Shown one piece after another: positions 1-8,368 of a DNA stretch of 64,000 bases. Source of the stretch: Cupriavidus sp. P-10 (GTDB lineage: Bacteria > Pseudomonadota > Gammaproteobacteria > Burkholderiales > Burkholderiaceae). How positions within the stretch are numbered: the first letter of the stretch is position 1; each line of letters begins with the position of its first letter. The translations under genes were made by a program, and so were the position numbers. Location of the stretch: NCBI RefSeq assembly GCF_003402535.2, contig NZ_AP025170.1:3100001-3164000 (forward strand), in the 5' to 3' direction. A model generated the notes under the pieces. The model was not told the origin of the DNA and searched no databases. It worked only from the letters and a program-made list of their open reading frames with translations.

Positions 1-1496
1 AAGCCTCCCGGCGACGTCTGCTCGCAGAAGACGATCTTCCAGTCGCCATAGCGCATGGCAACCAGCGCACCGTCATCGTTGAAGTAATAGAACTCGTTGC
101 GCGCGCTCTTGTTGGTCTGCCCGGTCAGCAACGGCAATTGGTTGAAGCCGTCCAGGTGCACCTTGAAGTTCTTGCCGCCGAGCGATGCACCCTTGAGCAG
201 CCGGTCCTTGACGTCGCCGTCACCGGCGGCCGCCATCAGCGTCGGGAACCAGTCCATCCCGGAGAACATCTCGTTGGTCACCGTGCCCGGCCTGACCTTG
301 CCCGGCCACCGGATCATCGCCGGCACGCGGAACGCGCCTTCCCAGTTGGTGTCCTTCTCGCTGCGGAACGGCGTGGTTGCCGCGTCCGGCCAGGACCACT
401 GGTTGGGGCCGTTGTCGGTCGTGTAGATCACGATGGTGTTGTCGGCCACCTTCAGGTCATCGAGCGTCTTGAGCAGCTTGCCGACGTCGCCGTCGTGCTC
501 GATCATGCCGTCGGCATATTCGTTGCCGGGCATGCCGCTCTGCCCTTGCATGGAAGGCCGCACGTGCGTATAGGCGTGCATGCGCGTGGTGTTCATCCAC
601 ACGAAAAAAGGCTTGCCCGCCTCGACCTGCTTGGTGATGAACTTCTGCGCGGCATCGGTGGTTTCGTCGTCGATGGTCTCCATGCGCTTGGTCGTAAGCG
701 GACCGGTGTCCTCGATCTTGCCGTCGGCGGTGCTGTGCAACACCCCGCGCGGCGAGAAGTTCTTCACGAACGGGTCGTTCTTGTCCTTGGGCCAGTACGG
801 GCGCTGCGGTTCCTCCTCGGCATTCAGGTGGTACAGGTTGCCGTAGAACTCGTCGAAGCCGTGCTTGGTCGGCAGGTATTCGTCGCGGTCGCCAAGGTGG
901 TTCTTGCCGAACTGGCCGGTGGCGTAGCCCAGCGGCTTGAGCGCCTCGGCCAGCGTCACGTCGCGTGCCTGCAGGCCCACGGTTGCGCCCGGCGCGCCTA
1001 CCTTGGACAAGCCAGTGCGCAAGGGCGTCTGTCCCGTGATAAATGACGAGCGCCCCGCCGTGCAGCTGTTCTCCGCGTAGTAGTCGGTGAACATCATCCC
1101 TTCACGCGCGATGCGGTCGATGTTGGGCGTGCGGTAGCCCAACACGCCCATGCTGTAGGCGCTGATATTGGTCTGCCCGACATCGTCGCCGAAGATGACC
1201 AGGATATTGGGCTTCTTGTCTGAAGTGCCACCAGTCGCGGCCACCGGTGCCGAGGCGGTGCCGACGGGTGCCGACGCATCCGCAGGGGCCGGCAGGTGCG
1301 ATTCGGCGGTCGGCTGTGCCGGCGTGGCGGGCGGTGCAGTTGCCGTGGCTGGCGCCTGCGGCGCTGGCTGCTGCGTGGCCGGCGCCTGCTGCGTGGGCTC
1401 GTCCGCCTTCTTGCACCCGGCGATGGCGGCGATTGCCACCGCCACCGCCGCCATGGCAAAGCGCGCGCCGCGCCTTGCCGGTGCTGAGTCTCTCAT
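1..1496 (-). CDS. Type I sulfatase lipoprotein (arylsulfatase family), C-terminus outside window
   Basis: Hydrolyses sulfate esters, probably at the periplasmic face of the membrane. The start at 1496 gives a short hydrophobic signal ending in a lipobox (AIAGC, Cys28), so the protein should be a lipoprotein. A Pro/Ala/Thr-rich linker (about residues 30-92) precedes the alkaline-phosphatase-fold domain. The metal-binding motif IFGDDVG is at about 101-107. The active-site motif is CTAGR with Cys145 as the residue to be converted to formylglycine; it fits the relaxed C-x-A/P-x-R form rather than the strict CxPSR. The reading frame is still open at base 1, so the C-terminus is missing. It is the last gene of a minus-strand set after a HAD phosphatase and a formylglycine-generating enzyme, which would activate Cys145. 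The natural substrate cannot be told from sequence. Confidence 0.9.
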   Translation of the reverse strand, partial: MRDSAPARRGARFAMAAVAVAIAAIAGCKKADEPTQQAPATQQPAPQAPATATAPPATPAQPTAESHLPAPADASAPVGTASAPVAATGGTSDKKPNILVIFGDDVGQTNISAYSMGVLGYRTPNIDRIAREGMMFTDYYAENSCTAGRSSFITGQTPLRTGLSKVGAPGATVGLQARDVTLAEALKPLGYATGQFGKNHLGDRDEYLPTKHGFDEFYGNLYHLNAEEEPQRPYWPKDKNDPFVKNFSPRGVLHSTADGKIEDTGPLTTKRMETIDDETTDAAQKFITKQVEAGKPFFVWMNTTRMHAYTHVRPSMQGQSGMPGNEYADGMIEHDGDVGKLLKTLDDLKVADNTIVIYTTDNGPNQWSWPDAATTPFRSEKDTNWEGAFRVPAMIRWPGKVRPGTVTNEMFSGMDWFPTLMAAAGDGDVKDRLLKGASLGGKNFKVHLDGFNQLPLLTGQTNKSARNEFYYFNDDGALVAMRYGDWKIVFCEQTSPGG

Positions 1497-1542
1497 TCGC
1501 TGCATTGAAGCCTCCGATCGTCAAAACCAGTGGATTGCCGCC

Positions 1543-2649
1543 TTACTTCCCGGCGCCCGCCGCCGGATAGATCTGCTGCCAGTCCTGCTTCATGCTGACC
1601 ACCGTCCAGCCCCTCGCCTGCGCCGCGTCGAGCGCCTTGTCCAGCTTGCCGACCTTGGACTGGCGGTCGTAGGCGAACTCGCGCTCGGCGTCGTCATGGC
1701 GCACCAGCACCGCCATGCGCGGGCCGTCGCCGCCGGTGGTGTACTCGAGCATCTGCAGGTCGCCGTCGGAATTGCCGACAGCGAGGATTGGCCGGCGGCC
1801 GATATGGCGGTAGATGCCGACCGGCTTGCCGGGGCCGTCATCGATAAAGTCGAGTTTGGGATCGCGCATCAGCATGGGCTTGCCGTCGCGCACCATGTAG
1901 CGCACCGCCTGGGACGACCCGATTACCTGCTCGGGCGGGATGCCGTAGATCTGCTGGCTCCACGGCCGCATGAAATCGATGGTGCCGCCGGACACGATGT
2001 AGGTCTTGAAGCCGTTTGCGCGCAGGTAGGACAGCAGTTCGAGCTGCGGCTGGTAGACCAGCTCGGTATAGGGCCGGTTGAACTTGGGATGGCGCGCCTT
2101 GGACAACCAGTCGCGGATGGTGCGGTCGTACTCGTCCACGCTCATGCCGCTGTTGGCCGTGGCAATCAGCCCGAGCAGCTGCTTCTGGTTTGCCATCAGC
2201 GCGTCCATGTCGTTGGCCATCAGCGCCTTGAACGCGGCATTGCTGCGCCATTCCGGATGCTGAGGCGCGGCGGCCCGGACCTGGTCGAGCAGGAAGTAGA
2301 ACTGGAAGTACAGCGGCTGCTCGCTCCACAGCGTGCCGTCGTTGTCGAACACGGCCACGCGCGCCTCGGGCGGCACGAAGCTGGGCGAGCCCGGGCTTGT
2401 CACGTCGGCCACGAACTTGAGCAGCGCCTGACGCGCAGCGCCATCGCGCCACGATGGCAAGGCCTGTTCGGCGGGCCGCGCCGCCTGAGTGGCAGTGGCC
2501 TGCGCCGTGGGTGCGGCCGGCGTGGCGGGCGTGGCGGGCGTGGTACACCCGGTAAGCTGCAGGCTGCCGAACGCCAGCGCGGCGCACAGTACGGCAATCG
2601 CCTTGCGCGAAGCGCCGGCGCCCGGCGCGGTATTAGCGGGCATGCTCAT
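1543..2649 (-). CDS. HAD-superfamily phosphatase lipoprotein
   Basis: Predicted Asp-nucleophile phosphatase of the haloacid-dehalogenase superfamily, exported as a lipoprotein of 368 residues. The N-terminus has a hydrophobic stretch ending LTGC (Cys35), then a Thr/Ala/Pro-rich linker to about residue 65. HAD motif I is FDNDGTLW, with Asp102 nucleophile and Asp104 acid/base. Motif II is in YIVSGGTIDF and motif IV is GNSDGDLQML. The start at 2649 was chosen over an ATG at 2676 because AGGAG lies 8 bases upstream of it. It sits between the FGE and sulfatase genes on the same strand, so co-expression is likely. An exported phosphatase beside an exported sulfatase suggests combined removal of sulfate and phosphate from an organic ester; this is inference. 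Substrate unknown. Confidence 0.85.
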   Translation of the reverse strand: MSMPANTAPGAGASRKAIAVLCAALAFGSLQLTGCTTPATPATPAAPTAQATATQAARPAEQALPSWRDGAARQALLKFVADVTSPGSPSFVPPEARVAVFDNDGTLWSEQPLYFQFYFLLDQVRAAAPQHPEWRSNAAFKALMANDMDALMANQKQLLGLIATANSGMSVDEYDRTIRDWLSKARHPKFNRPYTELVYQPQLELLSYLRANGFKTYIVSGGTIDFMRPWSQQIYGIPPEQVIGSSQAVRYMVRDGKPMLMRDPKLDFIDDGPGKPVGIYRHIGRRPILAVGNSDGDLQMLEYTTGGDGPRMAVLVRHDDAEREFAYDRQSKVGKLDKALDAAQARGWTVVSMKQDWQQIYPAAGAGK

Positions 2650-2686
2650 GATGCTTGCTCCTGTCTCGTGTCGCACCGGCCCGGCA

Positions 2687-3952
2687 TCAGCGTGCCGCCG
2701 TCTGCGGCTGTCCGCCCATCGCCACCGGCGTCTCGCGGCGCATCTCGGCCCAGCGGCTGTCGTCCATCACCAGCCGGAAGCCAAGGTGCGACATGCTGTT
2801 GAAGGGATCCGTCCCGCGCCGGGCGCTGGGGCGGTAGCTCAAACAGAAGTCTTCGTTGCAGAGAAACGATCCCCCGCGCGTCACGCGCTTGGGGGCGTTG
2901 ACAGGTACGCCGGGCTCGCTGGGATCCCACGAGGCCAGGGGGCCGACCGGGTTCTCGATCGGCTGCGCCTTGCCGGCTTCGCGCCGGAACTGGTCGGCGC
3001 GGTACCAGTCCGCGACCCATTGCCAGGCATTGCCGGTCATGTCGGACAGCCCGTAGCCGTTGGGTGGGAACGTGCCGACCGGGCTGGTGCCCAGCGCGCC
3101 GCCAGCCTTCGGGCTGACCACCTGGCTTACTACAGGGAACGGCTGGTTCTGCTGGCCCTGCCAGACGTTGGCCATCTGCTTGCCGGCGGGCGCGAACTGG
3201 TCGCCCCATGCGTAGGTGGCCTGCTCCAGCCCGCCACGCGCGGCAAATTCCCATTCCGCCTCGGTGGGCAGGCGCTTGCCCACCCATTTGGCGTAGGCCT
3301 GAGCGTCTTCGTACGACACCTGTACCACCGGATGATTGTCCTTGCCTTCGATCGAAGTACCGGGACCGGCCGGATGACGCCAGTCGGCGCCAGGCACGTA
3401 GCGCCACCAGCGCGAATAGTCCTGCAGCGGCACCGGACGCGGCGTGCCGACAAAGACCATGCCGCCGGCCACCATCGCGCTGTCGGGCGGACGCGGCGTA
3501 CCGGGAGGCAGCTGTACCTTCAGGGTTTCCCAGTCCGGCACCCGCTCCGCCGTGGTGACGTAGCCCGTGGTCTCGATGAATCTGCGGAACTCGGCATTGG
3601 TGACGTGGTGCTTGTCCATCCAGAAGGCATGCACGCGCACCTTGTGCGCCGGCTTCTCGTTGGCCTGCGCCATCTTGCTGTCGCTGCCCATCAGGAATTC
3701 GCCGCCGGGTACATGGACCATGCCAGGCGGGCCGCTCTTGCCGTCGCCTTCCACCACCCCGGGTGCCTTGCCGGAGCGCGACTGCGCGTACCACCAGCTG
3801 CCGCCCGCACCCGCCGCGATACCGGCACAGGCGAGCACGGCAACCAGGAATCTGCGGCGTCGCTGCGGCGCCGCAGCAGGCGCAGGCAGCGCTTGCGCCG
3901 CGCCGTGCGCCGGGGCCTGAGAGTGCAGCCCGTTGCGCTTGCCGGTTGCCAT
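2687..3952 (-). CDS. Formylglycine-generating enzyme (SUMF1/FGE family), membrane-anchored
   Basis: Oxidises the active-site Cys of type I sulfatases to formylglycine. The protein has 421 residues. The start at 3952 has GGAGGA 6 bases upstream; the frame is open further upstream but has no family features. An Arg cluster (31-34) is followed by one hydrophobic segment (about 35-51), so by the positive-inside rule the catalytic domain (about 75-400) should face the periplasm. The FGE domain begins MVHVPGGEFLMGSD. The paired cysteines of copper-dependent FGE are present in GGSFLCNEDFC (Cys365 and Cys370), followed by the conserved RPSARRG and LGFR segments. This marks an aerobic FGE rather than a non-catalytic relative. 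Two genes downstream lies its likely client sulfatase. Most bacterial FGEs I know of are cytosolic, so the anchor is unusual. Confidence 0.88.
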   Translation of the reverse strand: MATGKRNGLHSQAPAHGAAQALPAPAAAPQRRRRFLVAVLACAGIAAGAGGSWWYAQSRSGKAPGVVEGDGKSGPPGMVHVPGGEFLMGSDSKMAQANEKPAHKVRVHAFWMDKHHVTNAEFRRFIETTGYVTTAERVPDWETLKVQLPPGTPRPPDSAMVAGGMVFVGTPRPVPLQDYSRWWRYVPGADWRHPAGPGTSIEGKDNHPVVQVSYEDAQAYAKWVGKRLPTEAEWEFAARGGLEQATYAWGDQFAPAGKQMANVWQGQQNQPFPVVSQVVSPKAGGALGTSPVGTFPPNGYGLSDMTGNAWQWVADWYRADQFRREAGKAQPIENPVGPLASWDPSEPGVPVNAPKRVTRGGSFLCNEDFCLSYRPSARRGTDPFNSMSHLGFRLVMDDSRWAEMRRETPVAMGGQPQTAAR

Positions 3953-3977
3953 AGGACGTCCTCCGCCAAAGACAAAA

Positions 3978-3995
3978 AGGTGCAATCGTGCACCT
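3978..3995. promoter_or_regulatory. Palindrome upstream of the FGE operon, possible operator
   Basis: A perfect inverted repeat, AGGTGCA-ATCG-TGCACCT, 25 bases upstream of the FGE start and in the 275-bp gap between the divergent FGE and Bug-receptor genes. Its size and place fit a dimeric repressor site. The cognate regulator is unknown. Confidence 0.4.
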
Positions 3996-4227
3996 GCGGG
4001 TATCGTCACAGAATGGGTATTGAAAAGGAATTTAGATTTCTCGCCGCGCGAGTTGAAAGATTTCACTGCGGCGATGTCATCAGTGTTTGCTCCTCGGGGT
4101 AAATACCGTCCCACTGTCTCGTCCATAGCGCCGATGTGCCGCGCCGGCAGCGGCCCGTACGCTGCCGTTTGCCATGCGCGCGAGGCGCGACAAGACAACC
4201 AGGACGTCACAACCAGGAGGAAACACC

Positions 4228-5238
4228 ATGCAAGCTGACCGACGCAAAGCCCTGCAATGGCTGGGTGCCGGCTCCATCGCCGCCACGGCTTCGGCACTTG
4301 GCCTTGGCCATGCCCGGGCCCAGTCAGCCCAGTCCGCCATGCCGAACTATCCGTCGAAGCCGGTTCGGCTGGTCGTGCCCTACCCCCCGGGGGGCGCCAC
4401 CGACGTGCTGGCACGCGCGCTCGGCGATCCGTTGAGCAAGCTGTGGCAACGTCCCGTGATCGTCGAGAACCGCCCGGGCGTCGGCGGCATGATCGGCGCC
4501 GACGTGGTGGCCAAGGCGGCGCCGGACGGCTACACCCTGCTGCTGGCGCTGCCCAGCCTGGTGCAGACGCCGTACATGGTGGCCAAGCCCCCGTTCGATC
4601 CGTTGCGCGACCTGACCGCCATCGGCCAGCTGTGCACCTCCAGCCTGGTGCTGACGGCCAACAGCGCCATGCCTCGCACGCTGCCCGAGGTGATCAGCCT
4701 GGCCAAGGCGCAGCCGAACAAGGTTTCCTACGGCACTTATGGCATCGGCACCGGCGCCCATCTCTATATGCAGGTGTTCACAACCGGTGCCGGGGCCGAG
4801 CTGCTGCACGTCCCGTACAAGGGCGAAGCACCGATCGCCACCGACCTGATCGGCGGCCAGATCTCGCTGGGCACGCTGTCGCCGATGACCGTGCGCCAGC
4901 ACGCGCGCAGCGGCAAGCTGCAACCGCTGGCCGTGACCGGCAACGCGCGCGCGCCGATGCTGCCCGACGTGCCCACCTTCCAGGAACTCGGCTACAAGGG
5001 GCTGGACGGCCCGGCCTGGCTGGGCCTGTTCACCACGGCCGGGACGCCGCAACCCATCGTCGAGAAGATTTCCGCGGATGTAGAGACGGTGATGGCTGCG
5101 GCCGATATCCGACAACGCATGGCCGACCTCGGGCTGATCGTCAGGACTTCGCGCCCGGCCGCGTTTGCAGCGGTGGCGAAGGCCGACCAGGCTTACTGGG
5201 GGAATGTGATCAAGGAGTACAACATCCGGCTGGATTGA
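4228..5238 (+). CDS. Bug-family tripartite tricarboxylate transporter substrate-binding protein
   Basis: Periplasmic solute receptor of the Bug (Bordetella uptake gene) family, 336 residues, which binds small carboxylates for TTT-type or unidentified uptake systems. The start at 4228 has AGGAGG 7 bases upstream. The N-terminus contains RRKALQ followed by a hydrophobic stretch ending HARA, which looks like a Tat or Sec signal. Family landmarks are YPSKPVRLVVPYPPGG, VIVENRPGVGG and KAAPDGYTLL. No TctA/TctB permease genes are adjacent, as is common for the many orphan Bug proteins of Cupriavidus. It diverges from the FGE operon and is convergent with the GntR gene. Ligand unknown. Confidence 0.9.
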   Translation: MQADRRKALQWLGAGSIAATASALGLGHARAQSAQSAMPNYPSKPVRLVVPYPPGGATDVLARALGDPLSKLWQRPVIVENRPGVGGMIGADVVAKAAPDGYTLLLALPSLVQTPYMVAKPPFDPLRDLTAIGQLCTSSLVLTANSAMPRTLPEVISLAKAQPNKVSYGTYGIGTGAHLYMQVFTTGAGAELLHVPYKGEAPIATDLIGGQISLGTLSPMTVRQHARSGKLQPLAVTGNARAPMLPDVPTFQELGYKGLDGPAWLGLFTTAGTPQPIVEKISADVETVMAAADIRQRMADLGLIVRTSRPAAFAAVAKADQAYWGNVIKEYNIRLD

Positions 5239-5298
5239 GCCGGTACTGCCTCAGACGCCGGAGTCGCGCCACCAGCGTATGAGGGTGCCGACCTGCCA

Positions 5299-6012
5299 TC
5301 AATCGTCTTTTTCGTCGCCCGTGGGGAAATGCACGCCGGCGCGCCGGGCCGCCAGCATGATGTGGCGTTCCATGGCGCGCTGGGCCTGTTCCGGCCGGCG
5401 CGCGGCGAGGGCTTCGATGATGGCGCTGTGCTCGGTGAAGGTGGCGTTGCGCGCGCCGCGCCGGTAGTACGGCAGGCGCTGGCTCTCGCGCATTACCTCG
5501 GCGCTTTCGCGCAGGATCTCGCGAATCACCTGGTTGCCGGATACCGTCACGATCAGCGTATGGAATTCGTAATCGAGTTGCGACGCTTCGTCGTACGCAT
5601 CGGCTTCGATCGCGCGCTGCATGGTGGCGGCGTTCTGGCGCAGTTCCTCGATTTCATCGGTGGAGATGGCCAACGCTGCAAGGCGAGCCGTCAGGCCTTC
5701 CAGCGCAAAGCGCAGCTGATAGATGTCAATCAGCGAATGCGTGGCCGCGAAACGCCAGGGCGGCGTCGCCTGCGCTTCCGCAGTGGGCGATACGGCGGTC
5801 ACGTACACGCCCTTGCCCGGCCGCGCCATCACCACGCCCATCCCTTGCAGCGTGGAAATGGCTTCGCGCAACGATGCGCGGCTGATGCCGACCTTTGCCG
5901 CCAGCTCCCGCTGCGCGGGCAGCAGCGTGCCCACCGGGAAGATGCCGTCGCGCACCCATTGCTGGATGAGGCTGACGGCCTGGTTGGCAACGGAAGAGGA
6001 AGATCCGGTCAT
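5299..6012 (-). CDS. GntR-family regulator, FadR/FCD subfamily
   Basis: DNA-binding transcription factor of 237 residues. The N-terminal winged helix-turn-helix (about 8-75) has the GntR signature in LLPAQRELAAKVGISRASLR, followed by the wing GKGVYVT. The C-terminal half is all-helical and typical of the FCD ligand-binding domain, which often senses carboxylic acids. It lies downstream of the MFS gene on the same strand. Two sites in the MFS/ureidoglycolate-lyase divergent promoter match the FadR-type TGGTNNNACCA half-site pattern, so this protein is the likely regulator of those two genes. Confidence 0.9.
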   Translation of the reverse strand: MTGSSSSVANQAVSLIQQWVRDGIFPVGTLLPAQRELAAKVGISRASLREAISTLQGMGVVMARPGKGVYVTAVSPTAEAQATPPWRFAATHSLIDIYQLRFALEGLTARLAALAISTDEIEELRQNAATMQRAIEADAYDEASQLDYEFHTLIVTVSGNQVIREILRESAEVMRESQRLPYYRRGARNATFTEHSAIIEALAARRPEQAQRAMERHIMLAARRAGVHFPTGDEKDD

Positions 6013-6113
6013 ACGTAACGTGGTGGCAAATCGGCGGCGCGGGAGCGGTTGCCGGGAATTCTAGCCGACAAACCTGCCCCGTCCGCCGCTCGCCACGCGT
6101 GCGGCCGCGGCCT

Positions 6114-7448
6114 TTATTTGTTGACCAGCTTGGCCGGCACGGAATACGTCAGCAGCGCCCCGCAAAGCAGCACCCCGGCCAGCACGAACATGGCTGCGTC
6201 GGTGCTCTGCGTCGCATCCTTGATCAGGCCGATCATGAAGGGGCTGAGAAAGCCGGCCAGGTTGGCAAAGGAATTGATCAGCGCGATCCCCGCCGCCGCG
6301 CCCACGCCGGACAGGATCGACGTGGGCAGGCTCCAGAACAGCGGCGACGTCGCCAGGCTGCCGCCCGCGGCCAGCGCCAGTGCAGCCAGCGACAGCGCGG
6401 TGTTGTGGCTGAACACTGCGCTCAGCACCAGACCCGTGGCGGCGCAGCAGAACGGCACGATCAGGTGCCAGCGGCGCTCGCGCATGCGGTCGGAACTGCG
6501 GCTGACCAGGATCATCGATACCACCGCGACGCCGAACGGAATCGCGGTCAGCAGGCCCACGTCGAGCACGCTCTTCACGCCAGTTTGCTTGATCAGCGTC
6601 GGCAGCCAGAAAGTCAGGCCGTACTGGCCCATCACCGTGCAGAAGCAGATCAGCGTCATCTTCAGCACGCGCGCGTCAGTCACCAGGGTGCGCAGCGACA
6701 TATGGGCGGACTTCTGCGCGTTCTCGGCGGCGATATTGCGCGCCAGCAGCGCCTTCTCGTCCTCGGTCAGCCAGCGTGCCGACTGGATGTTGTTGTCGAG
6801 ATACCAGAGCACCGCCACGCCGACCAGCATCGATGGCACCGCTTCGATCAGGAACATCCACTGCCACCCTCGCAGGCCGTTGACGCCGTGCATGGCCTCC
6901 ATGACCCAACCGGACAACGGCCCGCCGAAGATGCCGGAAATGGGGATCGCCGCCATGAACAACGCCACCATGCGCGCGCGCCGGTGCGACGGGAACCAGT
7001 ACGTCAGGTACAGGATCATGCCCGGATAGAAGCCTGCCTCCGCCGCGCCCAGCAGGAAGCGCAGCACGTAGAACTGCGTGGCGGTCTGCACGAACATCAT
7101 GGCGGCGGAGATCAGGCTCCACAGGATCATGATGCGCGAGATGGTGGCCTTGGCGCCGATGCGGTGCATCAGCAGGTTGCTCGGCACCTCGAAGAAGAAG
7201 TAGCCGATGAAGAAGAGCCCCGCGCCCAGGCCATAGACGGCCTCGCTGAACTGCAGGTCAGCCAGCATGTTGAGCTTGGCAAAGCCGACATTTACGCGGT
7301 CCAGGTAGGCGACCACGTAGCACAGCATCAGGAACGGCAGCAGCCGCCAGGCCACCTTGCGGTACACCGCGTCCTCGCGGGCCTGCGCGTGGCCCTGCGG
7401 CAGGGCGAGCGCATCCGGCCCGGCCTGGGCGGTTTCGGTTGGGGTCAT
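6114..7448 (-). CDS. MFS transporter, anion:cation symporter (ACS) type
   Basis: Inner-membrane major-facilitator permease of 444 residues, probably for an organic anion. The start at 7448 has AGGAG 7 bases upstream. Twelve hydrophobic segments are visible. The segment LPFLMLCYVVAYLDRVNVG in TM1 is typical of the phthalate/hexuronate/allantoate ACS permeases, as is the loop YWFPSHRRAR. It diverges from a ureidoglycolate-lyase-like gene across an intergenic region with two FadR-type operators, and is followed by the GntR/FCD regulator gene. The three genes look like one regulatory unit. An allantoate or ureido-acid substrate would match the neighbour but is not proven. Confidence 0.9.
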   Translation of the reverse strand: MTPTETAQAGPDALALPQGHAQAREDAVYRKVAWRLLPFLMLCYVVAYLDRVNVGFAKLNMLADLQFSEAVYGLGAGLFFIGYFFFEVPSNLLMHRIGAKATISRIMILWSLISAAMMFVQTATQFYVLRFLLGAAEAGFYPGMILYLTYWFPSHRRARMVALFMAAIPISGIFGGPLSGWVMEAMHGVNGLRGWQWMFLIEAVPSMLVGVAVLWYLDNNIQSARWLTEDEKALLARNIAAENAQKSAHMSLRTLVTDARVLKMTLICFCTVMGQYGLTFWLPTLIKQTGVKSVLDVGLLTAIPFGVAVVSMILVSRSSDRMRERRWHLIVPFCCAATGLVLSAVFSHNTALSLAALALAAGGSLATSPLFWSLPTSILSGVGAAAGIALINSFANLAGFLSPFMIGLIKDATQSTDAAMFVLAGVLLCGALLTYSVPAKLVNK

Positions 7449-7524
7449 TGAGGGTCTCCTTGATTTATTGGGGTCGGCGTGGGGCACAGGGCTGGCCGGC
7501 CGGGATGGCTTCCCACCTAGTCAT

Positions 7525-7539
7525 ACCGGTCTGACCAGT
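7525..7539. promoter_or_regulatory. Putative FadR-type GntR operator 1
   Basis: ACCGGTCTGACCAGT, one mismatch from the perfect palindrome at 7727-7741. It lies about 75 bp upstream of the MFS start, placed to control the MFS promoter. It fits the TGGTNNNACCA pattern bound by FCD-type GntR proteins. Confidence 0.6.
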
Positions 7540-7726
7540 GATGGCGGAATGGTAGGGAGCGGAGATATGGCTGTCAAGGCAAGAACGCGTTGGGGAAATC
7601 CCTTTGGCTGATTGAAAATTCCGCAAACGCTTCTGTGATGCCTGGCTCGGCAACGACGACGCCAAAAAATTGGGGGCGAAGGGCACAGCCCTTGCGCACG
7701 CAGACATCTTTCGCCACAATGCCTCA

Positions 7727-7741
7727 ACTGGTCTGACCAGT
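7727..7741. promoter_or_regulatory. Putative FadR-type GntR operator 2
   Basis: ACTGGT-CTG-ACCAGT, a perfect 15-bp palindrome 39 bp upstream of the ureidoglycolate-lyase-like start, overlapping where its promoter should lie. Its core is a perfect TGGTNNNACCA site. The rest of the 332-bp divergent region (7449-7780) shows nothing further that I can support. Confidence 0.65.
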
Positions 7742-7780
7742 CGCGGCACCGTACCGACGAGCCGCCACGCAAGGAGACTC

Positions 7781-8335
7781 ATGCCATCCCAAAGCCCGCC
7801 CTCGATCGACCCGCCCGCGTTGGTACGTTTGCGCCCGGAGCCCCTCAGCGCGGATGCGTTCGCGCCGTTCGGCGACGTCATCGCACCGCGCCCCGCCGGA
7901 GATCCCGCCGCATTCCCGATCAACGGCGGCATGGTCACGCGCCATCACAACCTCGCCACGGTGGAACTGGGCGGCGGCCGTGCCCTGATCAACCTGTTCG
8001 AGGCGCGCCCCTACACCTTCCCGATGGAGATCTCGATGATGGAGCGCCATCCGCGGGGTAGCCAGGCGTTCATCCCGCTGTCGGAGCGTCCTTTTGTAGT
8101 CGTGGTGGCGCCGCCCGGCGACGCGCTGGAGCCGTCGTCATTGCGGGCCTTCATCACCAACGGGCGACAAGGCGTGAACTATCGCACCGGGGTGTGGCAC
8201 CACATGCTGCTGGCGCTTGGGGAGCCGTCGCTCTTTGCCGTGGTGGACCGTGGCGGTGACGGCAACAATTGCGATGAACTGCGGTTGGCGCAGCCACTGC
8301 TGCTTGAATTGCCAAGGTCAGCGCAAGACGGCTGA
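7781..8335 (+). CDS. Ureidoglycolate lyase family protein (AllA-like)
   Basis: Cupin-fold protein of 184 residues resembling ureidoglycolate lyase, which splits (S)-ureidoglycolate to glyoxylate and urea. The start at 7781 has AAGGAG 4 bases upstream. Family features are LSADAFAPFGDVI near the N-terminus, then MMERHPRGSQAFIPL and YRTGVWHHMLLALG, which carry the conserved His residues and the cupin barrel. No other purine or allantoin genes (allantoinase, allantoate amidohydrolase) are nearby, so the true substrate may be another ureido or hydroxy acid. It diverges from an MFS gene with shared operators. Family assignment is good; the precise reaction is less sure. Confidence 0.82.
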   Translation: MPSQSPPSIDPPALVRLRPEPLSADAFAPFGDVIAPRPAGDPAAFPINGGMVTRHHNLATVELGGGRALINLFEARPYTFPMEISMMERHPRGSQAFIPLSERPFVVVVAPPGDALEPSSLRAFITNGRQGVNYRTGVWHHMLLALGEPSLFAVVDRGGDGNNCDELRLAQPLLLELPRSAQDG

Positions 8336-8368
8336 CCGGAACTGCGCACCAGCAAGATACGAAGCGCT

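Noticed and set aside
1168..2802. 544-codon plus-strand frame opposite the sulfatase and HAD genes
   Set aside because: Composition is typical of antisense to GC-rich codons; the minus-strand genes carry catalytic motifs.
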